IMG/VR virus record: IMGVR_UViG_3300006754_000122
Coordinates: 1 to 27,473 of that record
DNA length: 27,473 bases
DNA from: a virus
Direction: 5' to 3' (one strand)
Of this stretch, positions 1 to 6,674 are shown one piece after another. The notes below the pieces were generated by a model that had not been told where the DNA came from, ran no database searches, and worked only from the letters and a program-made list of their open reading frames with translations. A program made the position numbers and the translations under genes. Each line of letters starts with the position of its first letter. The stretch's first letter is position 1.

Positions 1-68
1 CAGCTGTAGTAGTTCCCATACTCGCCACAGAGGTAAGCCATGTGACTGCCACAGTAAGGGCAGTCCAT
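1..68 (-). CDS. Zinc-ribbon-like small protein, 5' part only
   Basis: An ATG at 68 (minus strand) opens a frame that stays open to the window edge and encodes MDCPYCGSHMAYLCGEYGNY and then YS. The CPYC knuckle followed by a further Cys (LCGEYGNYYS, with a next codon starting TG, so Cys or Trp) is typical of the N-terminus of small phage zinc-ribbon proteins. The start lies 7 nt after the stop of the upstream gene, as expected for a co-transcribed gene. Only 22 codons are visible, so length and role are unknown. Confidence 0.55.
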   Translation of the reverse strand, partial: MDCPYCGSHMAYLCGEYGNYYS

Positions 69-75
69 GTCTACG

Positions 76-462
76 CTACTCATTGATCTTCAACCGATAC
101 ATACGAGCAAACGAACGTAGGCTCCATTCCATTCTGTGCGGTATTTCCCACATGTCATGCGCTGCACGTAGGCTCTTGAGCCAAGTTACGTTCGGCGCTG
201 GCATACCAATGCTATGACTCAGTACCTCAGTAAGGTCTGAGATATCGCGGCCTTCCATGTCTGGGGTGTAGTCCTCGTCTCGGATAGCCCATCCAATTGC
301 ACAACGACGGTTGTCCTCTCCGCGCAGAGCACACACTAGGGTTTGATTGTTGCAGTAGTCTTTGACTACAACAGATCTCTCAAAGCCCTGGCTCTTGAGC
401 CCCGCCCAGGCCAAATCAAAGATGGCCTGCTGTGCTGCGGTATCGGTCGATTCCTGTGTCAT
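76..462 (-). CDS. Conserved phage hypothetical protein, 128 aa
   Basis: This 128-aa protein starts at an ATG with a Shine-Dalgarno AGGGAAGC just upstream. The central part (about residues 45-72: ALRGEDNRRCAIGWAIRDED, then YTPDMEG) resembles a widespread family of small uncharacterised phage and bacterial proteins with a 'RG..G.KCAIG.LI.D..Y.P.MEG' signature. I know no function for that family. There is no signal peptide or membrane segment. It sits between a 94-aa hypothetical gene and a partial zinc-ribbon gene in one minus-strand run. Confidence 0.75.
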   Translation of the reverse strand: MTQESTDTAAQQAIFDLAWAGLKSQGFERSVVVKDYCNNQTLVCALRGEDNRRCAIGWAIRDEDYTPDMEGRDISDLTEVLSHSIGMPAPNVTWLKSLRAAHDMWEIPHRMEWSLRSFARMYRLKINE

Positions 463-496
463 GCTTCCCTAGTATGCGCAGGGTTGGACAGTGCCG

Positions 497-781
497 TTAC
501 ATCCACTCCGCCCTCACACCCAGCAGCTCTAACAACTGGGCTAGGTCGAGAGTTTCGAGGCTACCCTCAGACAGAACGCTGGGGTGATCTATTGACGCCG
601 AAGGCAGGACCCACGCGGGTGAATCTAGCGACAGTAATACGGGGCCTGCGATTCCACTAGTCTGCCGCTTTCGAATTTCCTCCAGCAAGGCAGGCAGTGG
701 AAGCAAGTCCAGACCTTCAGGTGTCTTAGTCACTCTGCGACTGCTTGTGCTTACGGTACGAAGCCATGAGAGCAGGGACAT
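497..781 (-). CDS. Hypothetical protein, about 94 aa
   Basis: This short minus-strand frame has no recognised domain. The C-terminal two thirds are Leu-rich (LDLLPLPALLEEIRKRQ; LETLDLAQLLELLGVRAEWM) and probably helical. The start is uncertain. An ATG at 781 follows an AGGGG stretch but overlaps the upstream RyR gene by 56 nt. A GTG at 733 overlaps that gene's stop by only 8 nt but has no clear ribosome site. The 17 residues between the two starts are Ser/Arg-rich and may not be translated. Confidence 0.55.
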   Translation of the reverse strand: MSLLSWLRTVSTSSRRVTKTPEGLDLLPLPALLEEIRKRQTSGIAGPVLLSLDSPAWVLPSASIDHPSVLSEGSLETLDLAQLLELLGVRAEWM

Positions 782-1637
782 CAAGCCCCTGCAGCCCAGT
801 TTCGAGGGAGGCGCGAACCACTGCGCCGAAGAGGGTGTCCTTCAGGCGCTGGTCGGCGTCCTTCAGGCGCTGGTCGGCGGGAAGCTCCGCGTACGGAACC
901 ATGCAAGGGTGGGTCTTGGCGTCCGCGTCCTTGACTTCACCATACACCCAACCGTCCTTGGCCTTGTGCTCCATCCAGCCCTCGTGGGACTGCTCCGGAG
1001 TCCTGTCGGGATCGGACGCGATGGCGATAACGCCATCGATAGCGGAGTCTCGCTGCCACTCCGGCGCGTCATTCCACGGCACCTGCGAAGTGTCACCAAG
1101 TGACTCGCAGTACGCGCGGTTGACCTCGTGAGCCATGCGAGCGGCCTCGCATACGGCGGTCATAAACTCCACGGCGTCCATAAAGGAAACATTGTCAGTT
1201 GTCTTAGTCATTTCAGTCATTACATTTACGGGGAGTCTATCAACTCCCACGGTCAGTCTTTGTAGGGTCTCAGGGGACAGCTCGTAGCTTGTTATCTTGA
1301 ACGCCGCGTCTGGTGGCGTTTCAACCTTCTTGCGAGTCCACATATCGTCGTTCGGGTCAGGCACAACATGATCTGGGTCGGGGACAGGAGCCTCTGCCTG
1401 CACACGTCTGCGTACGTCGAGACGCGGATCTGCCGGGTAGGGAAGCCGCTCGTAGGACTGAACCGTCCCAAACGGCTCAGCACGCTCGCGGATCTCAGCT
1501 TCCGTAGCCGCCTCCCTATCGCCCCGAAACCTCTCACGCGCCTCTGGCGTCTTCATAGGCGTAATGGGGTACCAACTTACGTCAACTTCGATCGTACCTG
1601 CCGACCGATTGGCGAACTTCACCCAGTAGAAAGTCAT
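726..1637 (-). CDS. RyR-domain protein
   Basis: This is a 303-aa protein counted from the ATG at 1637, preceded by CAGGAG with a 7-nt spacer. Residues about 167-274 match the RyR domain (named after ryanodine receptors; common as a stand-alone domain in phages): MAHEVNRAYCESLGD, then WNDAPEWQRDSAIDGV, SHEGWMEHKAKDGWVYG and HPCMVPYAELPADQRLKD. The first 75 residues form a separate small unit (FYWVKFANRSAG ... ERLPYPADPRLD), joined by an acidic Pro-rich linker (PVPDPDHVVPDPNDD). In phages the RyR domain has no settled function; ligand or nucleotide-derivative binding has been suggested. Within the domain the heptad KDADQRL is duplicated in frame by a 21-bp tandem repeat. The gene follows a TM protein by 13 nt and is probably co-transcribed with it. 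Confidence 0.85.
   Translation of the reverse strand: MTFYWVKFANRSAGTIEVDVSWYPITPMKTPEARERFRGDREAATEAEIRERAEPFGTVQSYERLPYPADPRLDVRRRVQAEAPVPDPDHVVPDPNDDMWTRKKVETPPDAAFKITSYELSPETLQRLTVGVDRLPVNVMTEMTKTTDNVSFMDAVEFMTAVCEAARMAHEVNRAYCESLGDTSQVPWNDAPEWQRDSAIDGVIAIASDPDRTPEQSHEGWMEHKAKDGWVYGEVKDADAKTHPCMVPYAELPADQRLKDADQRLKDTLFGAVVRASLETGLQGLDVPALMASYRKHKQSQSD
837..878. repeat. Perfect 21-bp tandem duplication inside the RyR gene
   Basis: The 21-bp unit beginning GTCCTTCAGGCG and ending GGTCGGC occurs twice back to back (837-857 and 858-878). The length is a multiple of three, so the frame is kept and seven residues are duplicated near the end of the RyR domain. Perfect identity points to a recent slippage event. 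Confidence 0.95.
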
Positions 1638-1650
1638 CACTTAGCTCCTG

Positions 1651-1833
1651 TCACTCAGCACACTGGCAGGTTTCATCACTGGACTGATCCAGCGATGGGA
1701 CCGCGTAGAAACGGTAGATCTGTATACCAACCAAGATGGTAAAAGACACCACAAATACAGCCCCCGAAAGTACCAGCAGAGGGCGGTAGGCATTGAGGAC
1801 AAAGGCGACGAGCAGCCTGTGCCACTCACTCAT
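1651..1833 (-). CDS. Small single-pass membrane protein
   Basis: This 60-aa protein has a long hydrophobic segment (about residues 18-40: LLVLSGAVFVVSFTILVGIQ) after a short N-terminal helix with Arg/His, and a polar acidic C-terminus ending in CQCAE. It is one membrane helix with no cleavable signal. The ATG at 1833 has AGAGGTG upstream; a GTG two codons earlier is possible. Position and size resemble small phage inner-membrane proteins of unknown function. It sits 13 nt before the RyR gene. Confidence 0.7.
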   Translation of the reverse strand: MSEWHRLLVAFVLNAYRPLLVLSGAVFVVSFTILVGIQIYRFYAVPSLDQSSDETCQCAE

Positions 1834-1841
1834 CGTCACCT

Positions 1842-2462
1842 CTAGACTTGAGGTACGACTCGTGAATTACAAGCGCCTCCAGGGGGGAATACCTCCTCAT
1901 GCGCAGGTCCCCAAACCACGTCGTGGTGGTAGTCGGTGTAGACTGGTTCAAACCATTTGACGCCCACACTGAGAAGGCGGGCGTAGTCATTCTTGTTGAG
2001 CTTGCATACGGTCAGCAGGGGGCTGCCGCTCTTCAGCCGCACCACGTCGCCAACATTGAGAGTTGTCTTTTCTTCCGAAGCCATGATCTGTTCCTTTGTG
2101 TTGTTAGATCGCACCGGTAGTGCGTTTACAGGTGAGTTGCTCTTGTACGGCGCATTCCCGCGCCAAGCACTCTCCGGCGGGAGTTTGCGAAGGGTGAAGG
2201 TGGGGGCGTCCTCCGGCCACCGCCAGTTAGTATCGCGCCCAGCACCAGGCTGTAGGCCCCCGAACTTGTAAGGACCCTCACCGTTAATTTCAGCAAAACA
2301 AGTGAAGGTGGTAGACGTGGCCTCGACAACTTCCGCGTCCTGCCAATGTACGATGTACCTGAGAGACACGTGACCCTGGAAAGGCTCCTCCCTTGTCTCC
2401 GCCCAACGGACCTGAACTACGTCCCCAACCTCAACGGGTCGGCGTGTATCTGTCGTGCTCAC
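1842..2462 (-). CDS. Hypothetical protein with C-terminal DUF2158/YodC-like domain
   Basis: This 206-aa frame starts at a GTG with CGAGGAG upstream (6-nt spacer). The C-terminal part (about residues 127-206) begins MASEEKTTLNVGDVVRLKSG and matches the DUF2158 (YodC-like) small-protein family, usually a stand-alone protein of 60-80 aa. The N-terminal 125 residues also start with a 'VGDVVQVRW' motif, so the protein may contain two related beta-barrel-type units. The junction (PVRSNNTKEQI) looks like former intergenic sequence. An internal ATG at 2084 has its own AAAGGAACAG ribosome site, so the DUF2158 domain may also be made alone. Function unknown. Confidence 0.75.
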   Translation of the reverse strand: MSTTDTRRPVEVGDVVQVRWAETREEPFQGHVSLRYIVHWQDAEVVEATSTTFTCFAEINGEGPYKFGGLQPGAGRDTNWRWPEDAPTFTLRKLPPESAWRGNAPYKSNSPVNALPVRSNNTKEQIMASEEKTTLNVGDVVRLKSGSPLLTVCKLNKNDYARLLSVGVKWFEPVYTDYHHDVVWGPAHEEVFPPGGACNSRVVPQV

Positions 2463-2513
2463 TGCGTGCTCCTCGTCCAGCCGATACAGCCCCGGCAGGG
2501 TGAGTTTACAGCG

Positions 2514-4514
2514 TCACCGGGACGTAGCCCGGAACCTGTGGTCGGGGTTCTGCCGCAGGAAGTAGATGAAGCGGTGACTGTCCACCTCAAACTGGAATTG
2601 GCCCTCCCTGTCGAGCACCAGGAGACGATGAGAGGTAGTGTTGTTACCCTCCACCTTCTCCAGAGCCTGCAGAACCTCAAAGCGGTGCCCCAGCCCAAGA
2701 CTGTCCACACGACTCTGTGCGGCACTCACGGGGTCTTTCTTCTCGAAAAAGGTAACTTCAGGCCCGTACTTCTTACACTTGCCGAAGAATCCACCCAGAA
2801 CTCGGGTGAATTCGTCGTTTGTGCGCTTGTCCCTCACCCGGAGGGTCCAGAACATACGGCCACTTGTCTTGGTGCGTGACGGGATAGCTTCCTGTACCTC
2901 CAAGATGGAGTCGAGTCCCATCTTTGTAAGCCGCTGGTTTGCCTTCACCACCTTTGCTTGGCGCACTTCCTTCCCAGGAAGGGGCAGCTCAGCCCGGCTG
3001 TTGTCTCGCCGGGTTAGTGGTGGAGCCTCTTCTGGCGAGGAGGGCGGCAGCGAGGAGGTTTCCCGGAGTTCGAGGGTCCATTTCGCTTGTCCACAATCCC
3101 ATATCCGGGTGTAGCCCGCGTCTACCCCCGACGACCCGGGGTACTTCATGCGATGGAGCGTCTCTGTTCCGTTGGTCCACTTGAATGAGGGGTACTCAGA
3201 CACCTTGGTCCAGCCTTGGGCCTCCAGGTGAGATCCGTCTCCATACCTACGGTCCACGAATGTTTGGATCACAGCGGGGTCATAGTGGTTGATGACGTGG
3301 CGCAGCAGCCTGCTCCACCCACCGGGGACAGAGTGACCTCCCCGAGTACAGAACCGACTGATGTCTAGAAGCTCACCTACCTGCACCCACCTCACCTGCA
3401 TGGCGCACAGGGTCTCCCCTCGGTACGACAGTGAGAAAACCTGACCGGAACCCCTGCCCATGAGGTGATGAGTATCGAAGAACTCAGCACTCCCAGGAAC
3501 TATGGTACATTTCCGCGCTCCTGTTGTGGTACTCTTCCCTACCGCGTGGCCCAGGATGGAACGTACTGCCTCAGTCCTGAAAGTGATCTCATCTGACCGA
3601 AAGAACAAAGGGCGGTACCCCAGTGCCTCGAACTCTCTCCTGCGGTGCAGGTGGTGGTTTCGTCCTTTCCCCGTAGCTTCTGAGTGGAAGTACAATCCGT
3701 CGCACTCGATCACCACGTCGTAACCAGGAACCAGGAAGTCGGGGCGTAGAGTGGACCCGGGAAGCTCCTTGTTATGAATGTAAGGCACTCCCAGGTCTGT
3801 AAGAAACTGGGACACTACATTCTCGATGACGGTGCCCGTACCACGAACCAGGTCTGGTACCTTGGCAGTCCCACAGTTAGCCACCAACGCCCGTGCATAG
3901 GTGTTGGATATCCCGTTGGCAGCCGCCCATTCATCGATGGGCTGACCTTCAACGATAGTGGTCAGCCCTTTATCGATGAAGGCCTTCTTGGTGAGGGAAG
4001 ACCGCTCCTCTGATGTTGGACTGAAAAGTCTGTCGGGGTTCTTCTTTAGCTCACGGATGAATGCAGGGCCACTGTAGGTAAACTCACAATCACGGTTGGT
4101 GTCCACGATGGTGAAATGGTACGTGGTCTTTAGAACCTTACCCTCAGTACTGATGCGAGCGGTCTTCTTGTTCAGGTCGAGCACCTGGTACGTGGAGGGT
4201 TTCAAGGCGTCTGTTTTTGCCTGAAGGCGGGTAACAGCTCGGTTCCTCTCCTCATCTGAGGTGGGGATCTCTTTCACGGAGGTCTTTGACGCGCTGGGGG
4301 TGCGGATCTCGTAGGTAGGACTGTCCCGCAAGTTCTTGATGACCTTCATCAGGTTCTTACGCAGAACCTCTTCCCCCGTAGCCAGGACACGAAGCCGGAC
4401 CCCAAGATTTGTCCCTGTGGAGGGGACCACCTCCACCACTTGGTACTTACCAGGACGCAAGCTGTCAAATACCTGTTGGTAATGCAGCACTCTGTGCTTT
4501 AGTTGTGTGGCCAT
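2514..4514 (-). CDS. Free-standing Vsr/EDxHD-like homing endonuclease with repeat modules, paralogue 1
   Basis: This 666-aa protein counts from the ATG at 4514; a TTG at 4550 is also in frame but unsupported. Order of parts: two N-terminal repeat modules of about 60-70 aa (residues about 11-68 and 96-166), a helix-turn-helix-like stretch (EWAAANGISNTYARALV, about 195-211), a nuclease core (about 228-325) and a C-terminal region (about 340-483). The core has a conserved Glu in IENVVSQFL, then LRPDFLVPGYDVVIECDG and YFH, the PD-(D/E)XK variant seen in Vsr-like/EDxHD phage homing enzymes. The C-terminal region has FFDTHHLMGRGSG, a GNAT-like RRYGDGSHLEAQGW and the closing motif IWDCGQAKW. Unlike its paralogues it continues about 170 aa past that motif, through a Pro-rich linker, into two more repeat modules. 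It probably cuts DNA to promote its own spread. A site-specific repair or restriction role cannot be excluded. Confidence 0.75.
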   Translation of the reverse strand: MATQLKHRVLHYQQVFDSLRPGKYQVVEVVPSTGTNLGVRLRVLATGEEVLRKNLMKVIKNLRDSPTYEIRTPSASKTSVKEIPTSDEERNRAVTRLQAKTDALKPSTYQVLDLNKKTARISTEGKVLKTTYHFTIVDTNRDCEFTYSGPAFIRELKKNPDRLFSPTSEERSSLTKKAFIDKGLTTIVEGQPIDEWAAANGISNTYARALVANCGTAKVPDLVRGTGTVIENVVSQFLTDLGVPYIHNKELPGSTLRPDFLVPGYDVVIECDGLYFHSEATGKGRNHHLHRRREFEALGYRPLFFRSDEITFRTEAVRSILGHAVGKSTTTGARKCTIVPGSAEFFDTHHLMGRGSGQVFSLSYRGETLCAMQVRWVQVGELLDISRFCTRGGHSVPGGWSRLLRHVINHYDPAVIQTFVDRRYGDGSHLEAQGWTKVSEYPSFKWTNGTETLHRMKYPGSSGVDAGYTRIWDCGQAKWTLELRETSSLPPSSPEEAPPLTRRDNSRAELPLPGKEVRQAKVVKANQRLTKMGLDSILEVQEAIPSRTKTSGRMFWTLRVRDKRTNDEFTRVLGGFFGKCKKYGPEVTFFEKKDPVSAAQSRVDSLGLGHRFEVLQALEKVEGNNTTSHRLLVLDREGQFQFEVDSHRFIYFLRQNPDHRFRATSR

Positions 4515-4584
4515 GGTACTGCTACATAGCTCAGTAGCAAGGAACAGCAACTGGAAAGTGCAACTTTGGTGGTTAAAATGATAA

Positions 4585-4615
4585 AACCCCCTTCGAGACC
4601 TTCTCGAAGGGGGTT
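4585..4615 (-). terminator. Rho-independent terminator after endonuclease paralogue 2
   Basis: A perfect 14-bp stem (AACCCCCTTCGAGA / TCTCGAAGGGGGTT) encloses a 3-nt loop. On the minus strand the stem is followed by TTATCATTTT. It touches the stop codon of the 610-aa endonuclease gene and separates it from the next endonuclease gene, so the two are probably not one transcription unit. Confidence 0.92.
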
Positions 4616-6447
4616 CACAAGGACTTGACCCATTTGGCTTGACCGCAGTCGTAGAGCCGGTCGTACCCGAAGTCGTACCCGGTTTTGCCGCGGAACTTGG
4701 TCCGGGCGTACCGCTCTAACTCTCCTTTGACCCAGGAGAACGAGGGCTCCGGAGGGTCCTTGCTCTTCTTTACCCACCCCTGCTTGCTGAGGTAGCTGCC
4801 GTCGCCGTAGCGAAGGTCGATGAAAGTAAGGACGGACTTCGCAGATGGAAAGGCTTCCCGCACACCGTGTGTGAGGAGCCGAGAGAAACCACCCACGACG
4901 GAGGTGCCCATGGCGGGGGAAAATCTGGCCACTTCCAGCAGCTGATCCTCCTTACTCTTCCACTTGAGCTGCATCCCAGCTACGGGTTGGCCCTGGTGAA
5001 AGAGGCCGAAGGAGGAGCCCCGACCACGCCCCATGAGGTGATTCGTGTCGAAGAACGACGGGCTCAACTCAGCGAACTCAAGCTTCCGGGCAAAATGCCG
5101 GGCTGTGGATTTGCCCAGGTGGTTCATCAGGATGGAGCGACAGATCTCAGGCTTGTGGGTAAGCTCGTCGGACAGAAAGAAGAACGGACGAATTCCCCGC
5201 TTGAGGTAGCGAAGTCGCCTGTCCCGATGGTGAAACATCGCCTTTTTGCGCGCTTCTGCCTCGGGCAGATCTGCGTACCGTGACTCCAGGGCGAACATGA
5301 ACCCGTGCCAATAGTTGCCCTCACACTCAATAGCTACGTTGTGGTCGGGAAGGTAGAAGTCCGGCCGCATCTTGCTGCCGGGCAGTTGAGAGTCGTGGAC
5401 GTAGGGAAGCCCTTCTTCATGGAGCCACGACTCTACCAAGGCCTCAATGTTCGTCTTACCACGGTTGCACGTGGCCACCAGGCCCTCGACGTCACCAAGG
5501 TTCCGCATGTTGGTGCGAAGGGTGATTGGCGACACCTCAAGGAGGTCCGCAAGTTCCTGAAGTGAGCGTCCCCCAAAGACCTTGGTGGTCCCGTTCTCAC
5601 CCATCTTTGCCTGCCGGGTCTGCGCTGATGGTGCGAACACAAACTCCGGGTCGGAGCGTAGCTTCTTGAGGAACTTCTGCGCGGGGGCGGTCACCTCACG
5701 GTCGTCTCGCTGGTCCAGCACACGCAGGTGGACCATGGGCTTGCCGTTTCGCCTGTCTTTTCTGTCGACCTCCAGGAGCTTCAGGTGCGGCGCCTGGCTG
5801 TCGAACATGGCCTGGTACCACTCAAAGGAAGATTGCGAAGGGAGCCCAACCTTGGCAGGGAGCCGGCTCCGGTTGAGGCCCATGTCCTTCGAGATGGAAG
5901 AAATAGACTCCCCCGACGCCCACCTCTTGATGACGGTACGCGACAGCTCATCCGAAGTCTTTTCTAGCAACCCGTGAAGCACGGACCCAGGGGCGCAGGG
6001 CTCGAAGGCCGCGTCCCGGTAGACGGCTAGAGGATCATGGGGAGGATCGAAGTAGAAGTCTGGATCGGAGCCTTGCCCCAGAAGGTCTTTGAGGGGGACT
6101 TTCTCGATGCTCTCGGCCTTCAGCGATAAGGCAACTACCATGCAGGTGTCGTCGTCCCGGTAGGACGCGGAGAGGACCCTGAAACGACCCTTACCGATGG
6201 TATCGTCCAGCTTCTCCTGGCAGAGATCTTCCAGGACACCCTGGTGTTTGAACTGGTGGTAAGGGTTGACCCGAAGGCTATAACCCAGCTTGTGACCCCT
6301 TTTCTTGAAACTCCTTTTGTTGGAGTTGTCATAGAGGAGCCAGTAATCACCTTTAGGGTGAGGTAACACCCTGAGAAGCCTGAACCTATTATCGTGGGGA
6401 TAGGTGGCTAACAGCTTTCTTGCTTTCTTTAACTTTTCTGAGGGCAT
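4615..6447 (-). CDS. Free-standing Vsr/EDxHD-like homing endonuclease with repeat modules, paralogue 2
   Basis: This 610-aa protein starts at an ATG preceded by GGGAGAGG. It carries degenerate repeat modules at residues about 5-67, 74-134 and 209-272, a first HTH-like stretch (IKRWASGESISSISKDMGLN, 173-192) and a second one (RSLQELADLLEVSPITLRTN, 294-313). The nuclease core lies at about 330-445: IEALVESWL, MRPDFYLPDHNVAIECEG, NYWHGF. The C-terminal domain has FFDTNHLMGRGRGSS (465-479), VVGGFSRLL, the GNAT-like IDLRYGDGSYLSKQGW (543-558) and LYDCGQAKWVKSL at the very end. It lies just downstream of the MCP gene, next to a decayed copy of the MCP 3' end and terminator, as expected for a mobile endonuclease that homes near the capsid gene. 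It is a candidate driver, in trans, of the ORF-less MCP intron. The exact target is unknown. Confidence 0.78.
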   Translation of the reverse strand: MPSEKLKKARKLLATYPHDNRFRLLRVLPHPKGDYWLLYDNSNKRSFKKRGHKLGYSLRVNPYHQFKHQGVLEDLCQEKLDDTIGKGRFRVLSASYRDDDTCMVVALSLKAESIEKVPLKDLLGQGSDPDFYFDPPHDPLAVYRDAAFEPCAPGSVLHGLLEKTSDELSRTVIKRWASGESISSISKDMGLNRSRLPAKVGLPSQSSFEWYQAMFDSQAPHLKLLEVDRKDRRNGKPMVHLRVLDQRDDREVTAPAQKFLKKLRSDPEFVFAPSAQTRQAKMGENGTTKVFGGRSLQELADLLEVSPITLRTNMRNLGDVEGLVATCNRGKTNIEALVESWLHEEGLPYVHDSQLPGSKMRPDFYLPDHNVAIECEGNYWHGFMFALESRYADLPEAEARKKAMFHHRDRRLRYLKRGIRPFFFLSDELTHKPEICRSILMNHLGKSTARHFARKLEFAELSPSFFDTNHLMGRGRGSSFGLFHQGQPVAGMQLKWKSKEDQLLEVARFSPAMGTSVVGGFSRLLTHGVREAFPSAKSVLTFIDLRYGDGSYLSKQGWVKKSKDPPEPSFSWVKGELERYARTKFRGKTGYDFGYDRLYDCGQAKWVKSL

Positions 6448-6538
6448 TATGCCTCTCCCGTTCGGTCTCGTTAGATCTGCCGTTACCAGGGTCTTTACAG
6501 GTCCGTACGTAGGAAAGTCGCTTTAGCTATGAGAACAA

Positions 6539-6674
6539 GGCTTTTCTTAGTGATTTCAGCTAGTTATCAGGCTTTTAGGATCGACCACTACCAAGCTCTT
6601 TTTATGCCTTAAAAAGAAAAGCCCCGTTCGCACTGCGAACGGGGCTTTTCTCAATGGTTTCAGCTAGTTATCAG
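6539..6674. repeat. Imperfect 32-bp direct repeat: MCP 3' end and terminator start, duplicated
   Basis: Copies at 6539-6570 and 6643-6674 (104 bp apart) match at 29 of 32 positions. The shared 3' core is TTTCAGCTAGTTATCAG (6554-6570 and 6658-6674). The second copy includes the MCP stop codon and one arm of the MCP terminator. Beyond the 32 bp, similarity continues only weakly into a degenerate version of the terminator stem. This looks like a duplicated MCP 3' end that is decaying, placed between the MCP and the endonuclease gene. Confidence 0.85.
6615..6651 (-). terminator. Rho-independent terminator of the major capsid gene
   Basis: A perfect 17-bp stem (AGAAAAGCCCCGTTCGC / GCGAACGGGGCTTTTCT) with a 3-nt loop lies 20 bp after the MCP stop. 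On the minus strand it is followed by a T-rich run (TTTTTAAGGC). The A/T ends on both arms would also let it work in the plus direction. Confidence 0.93.
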
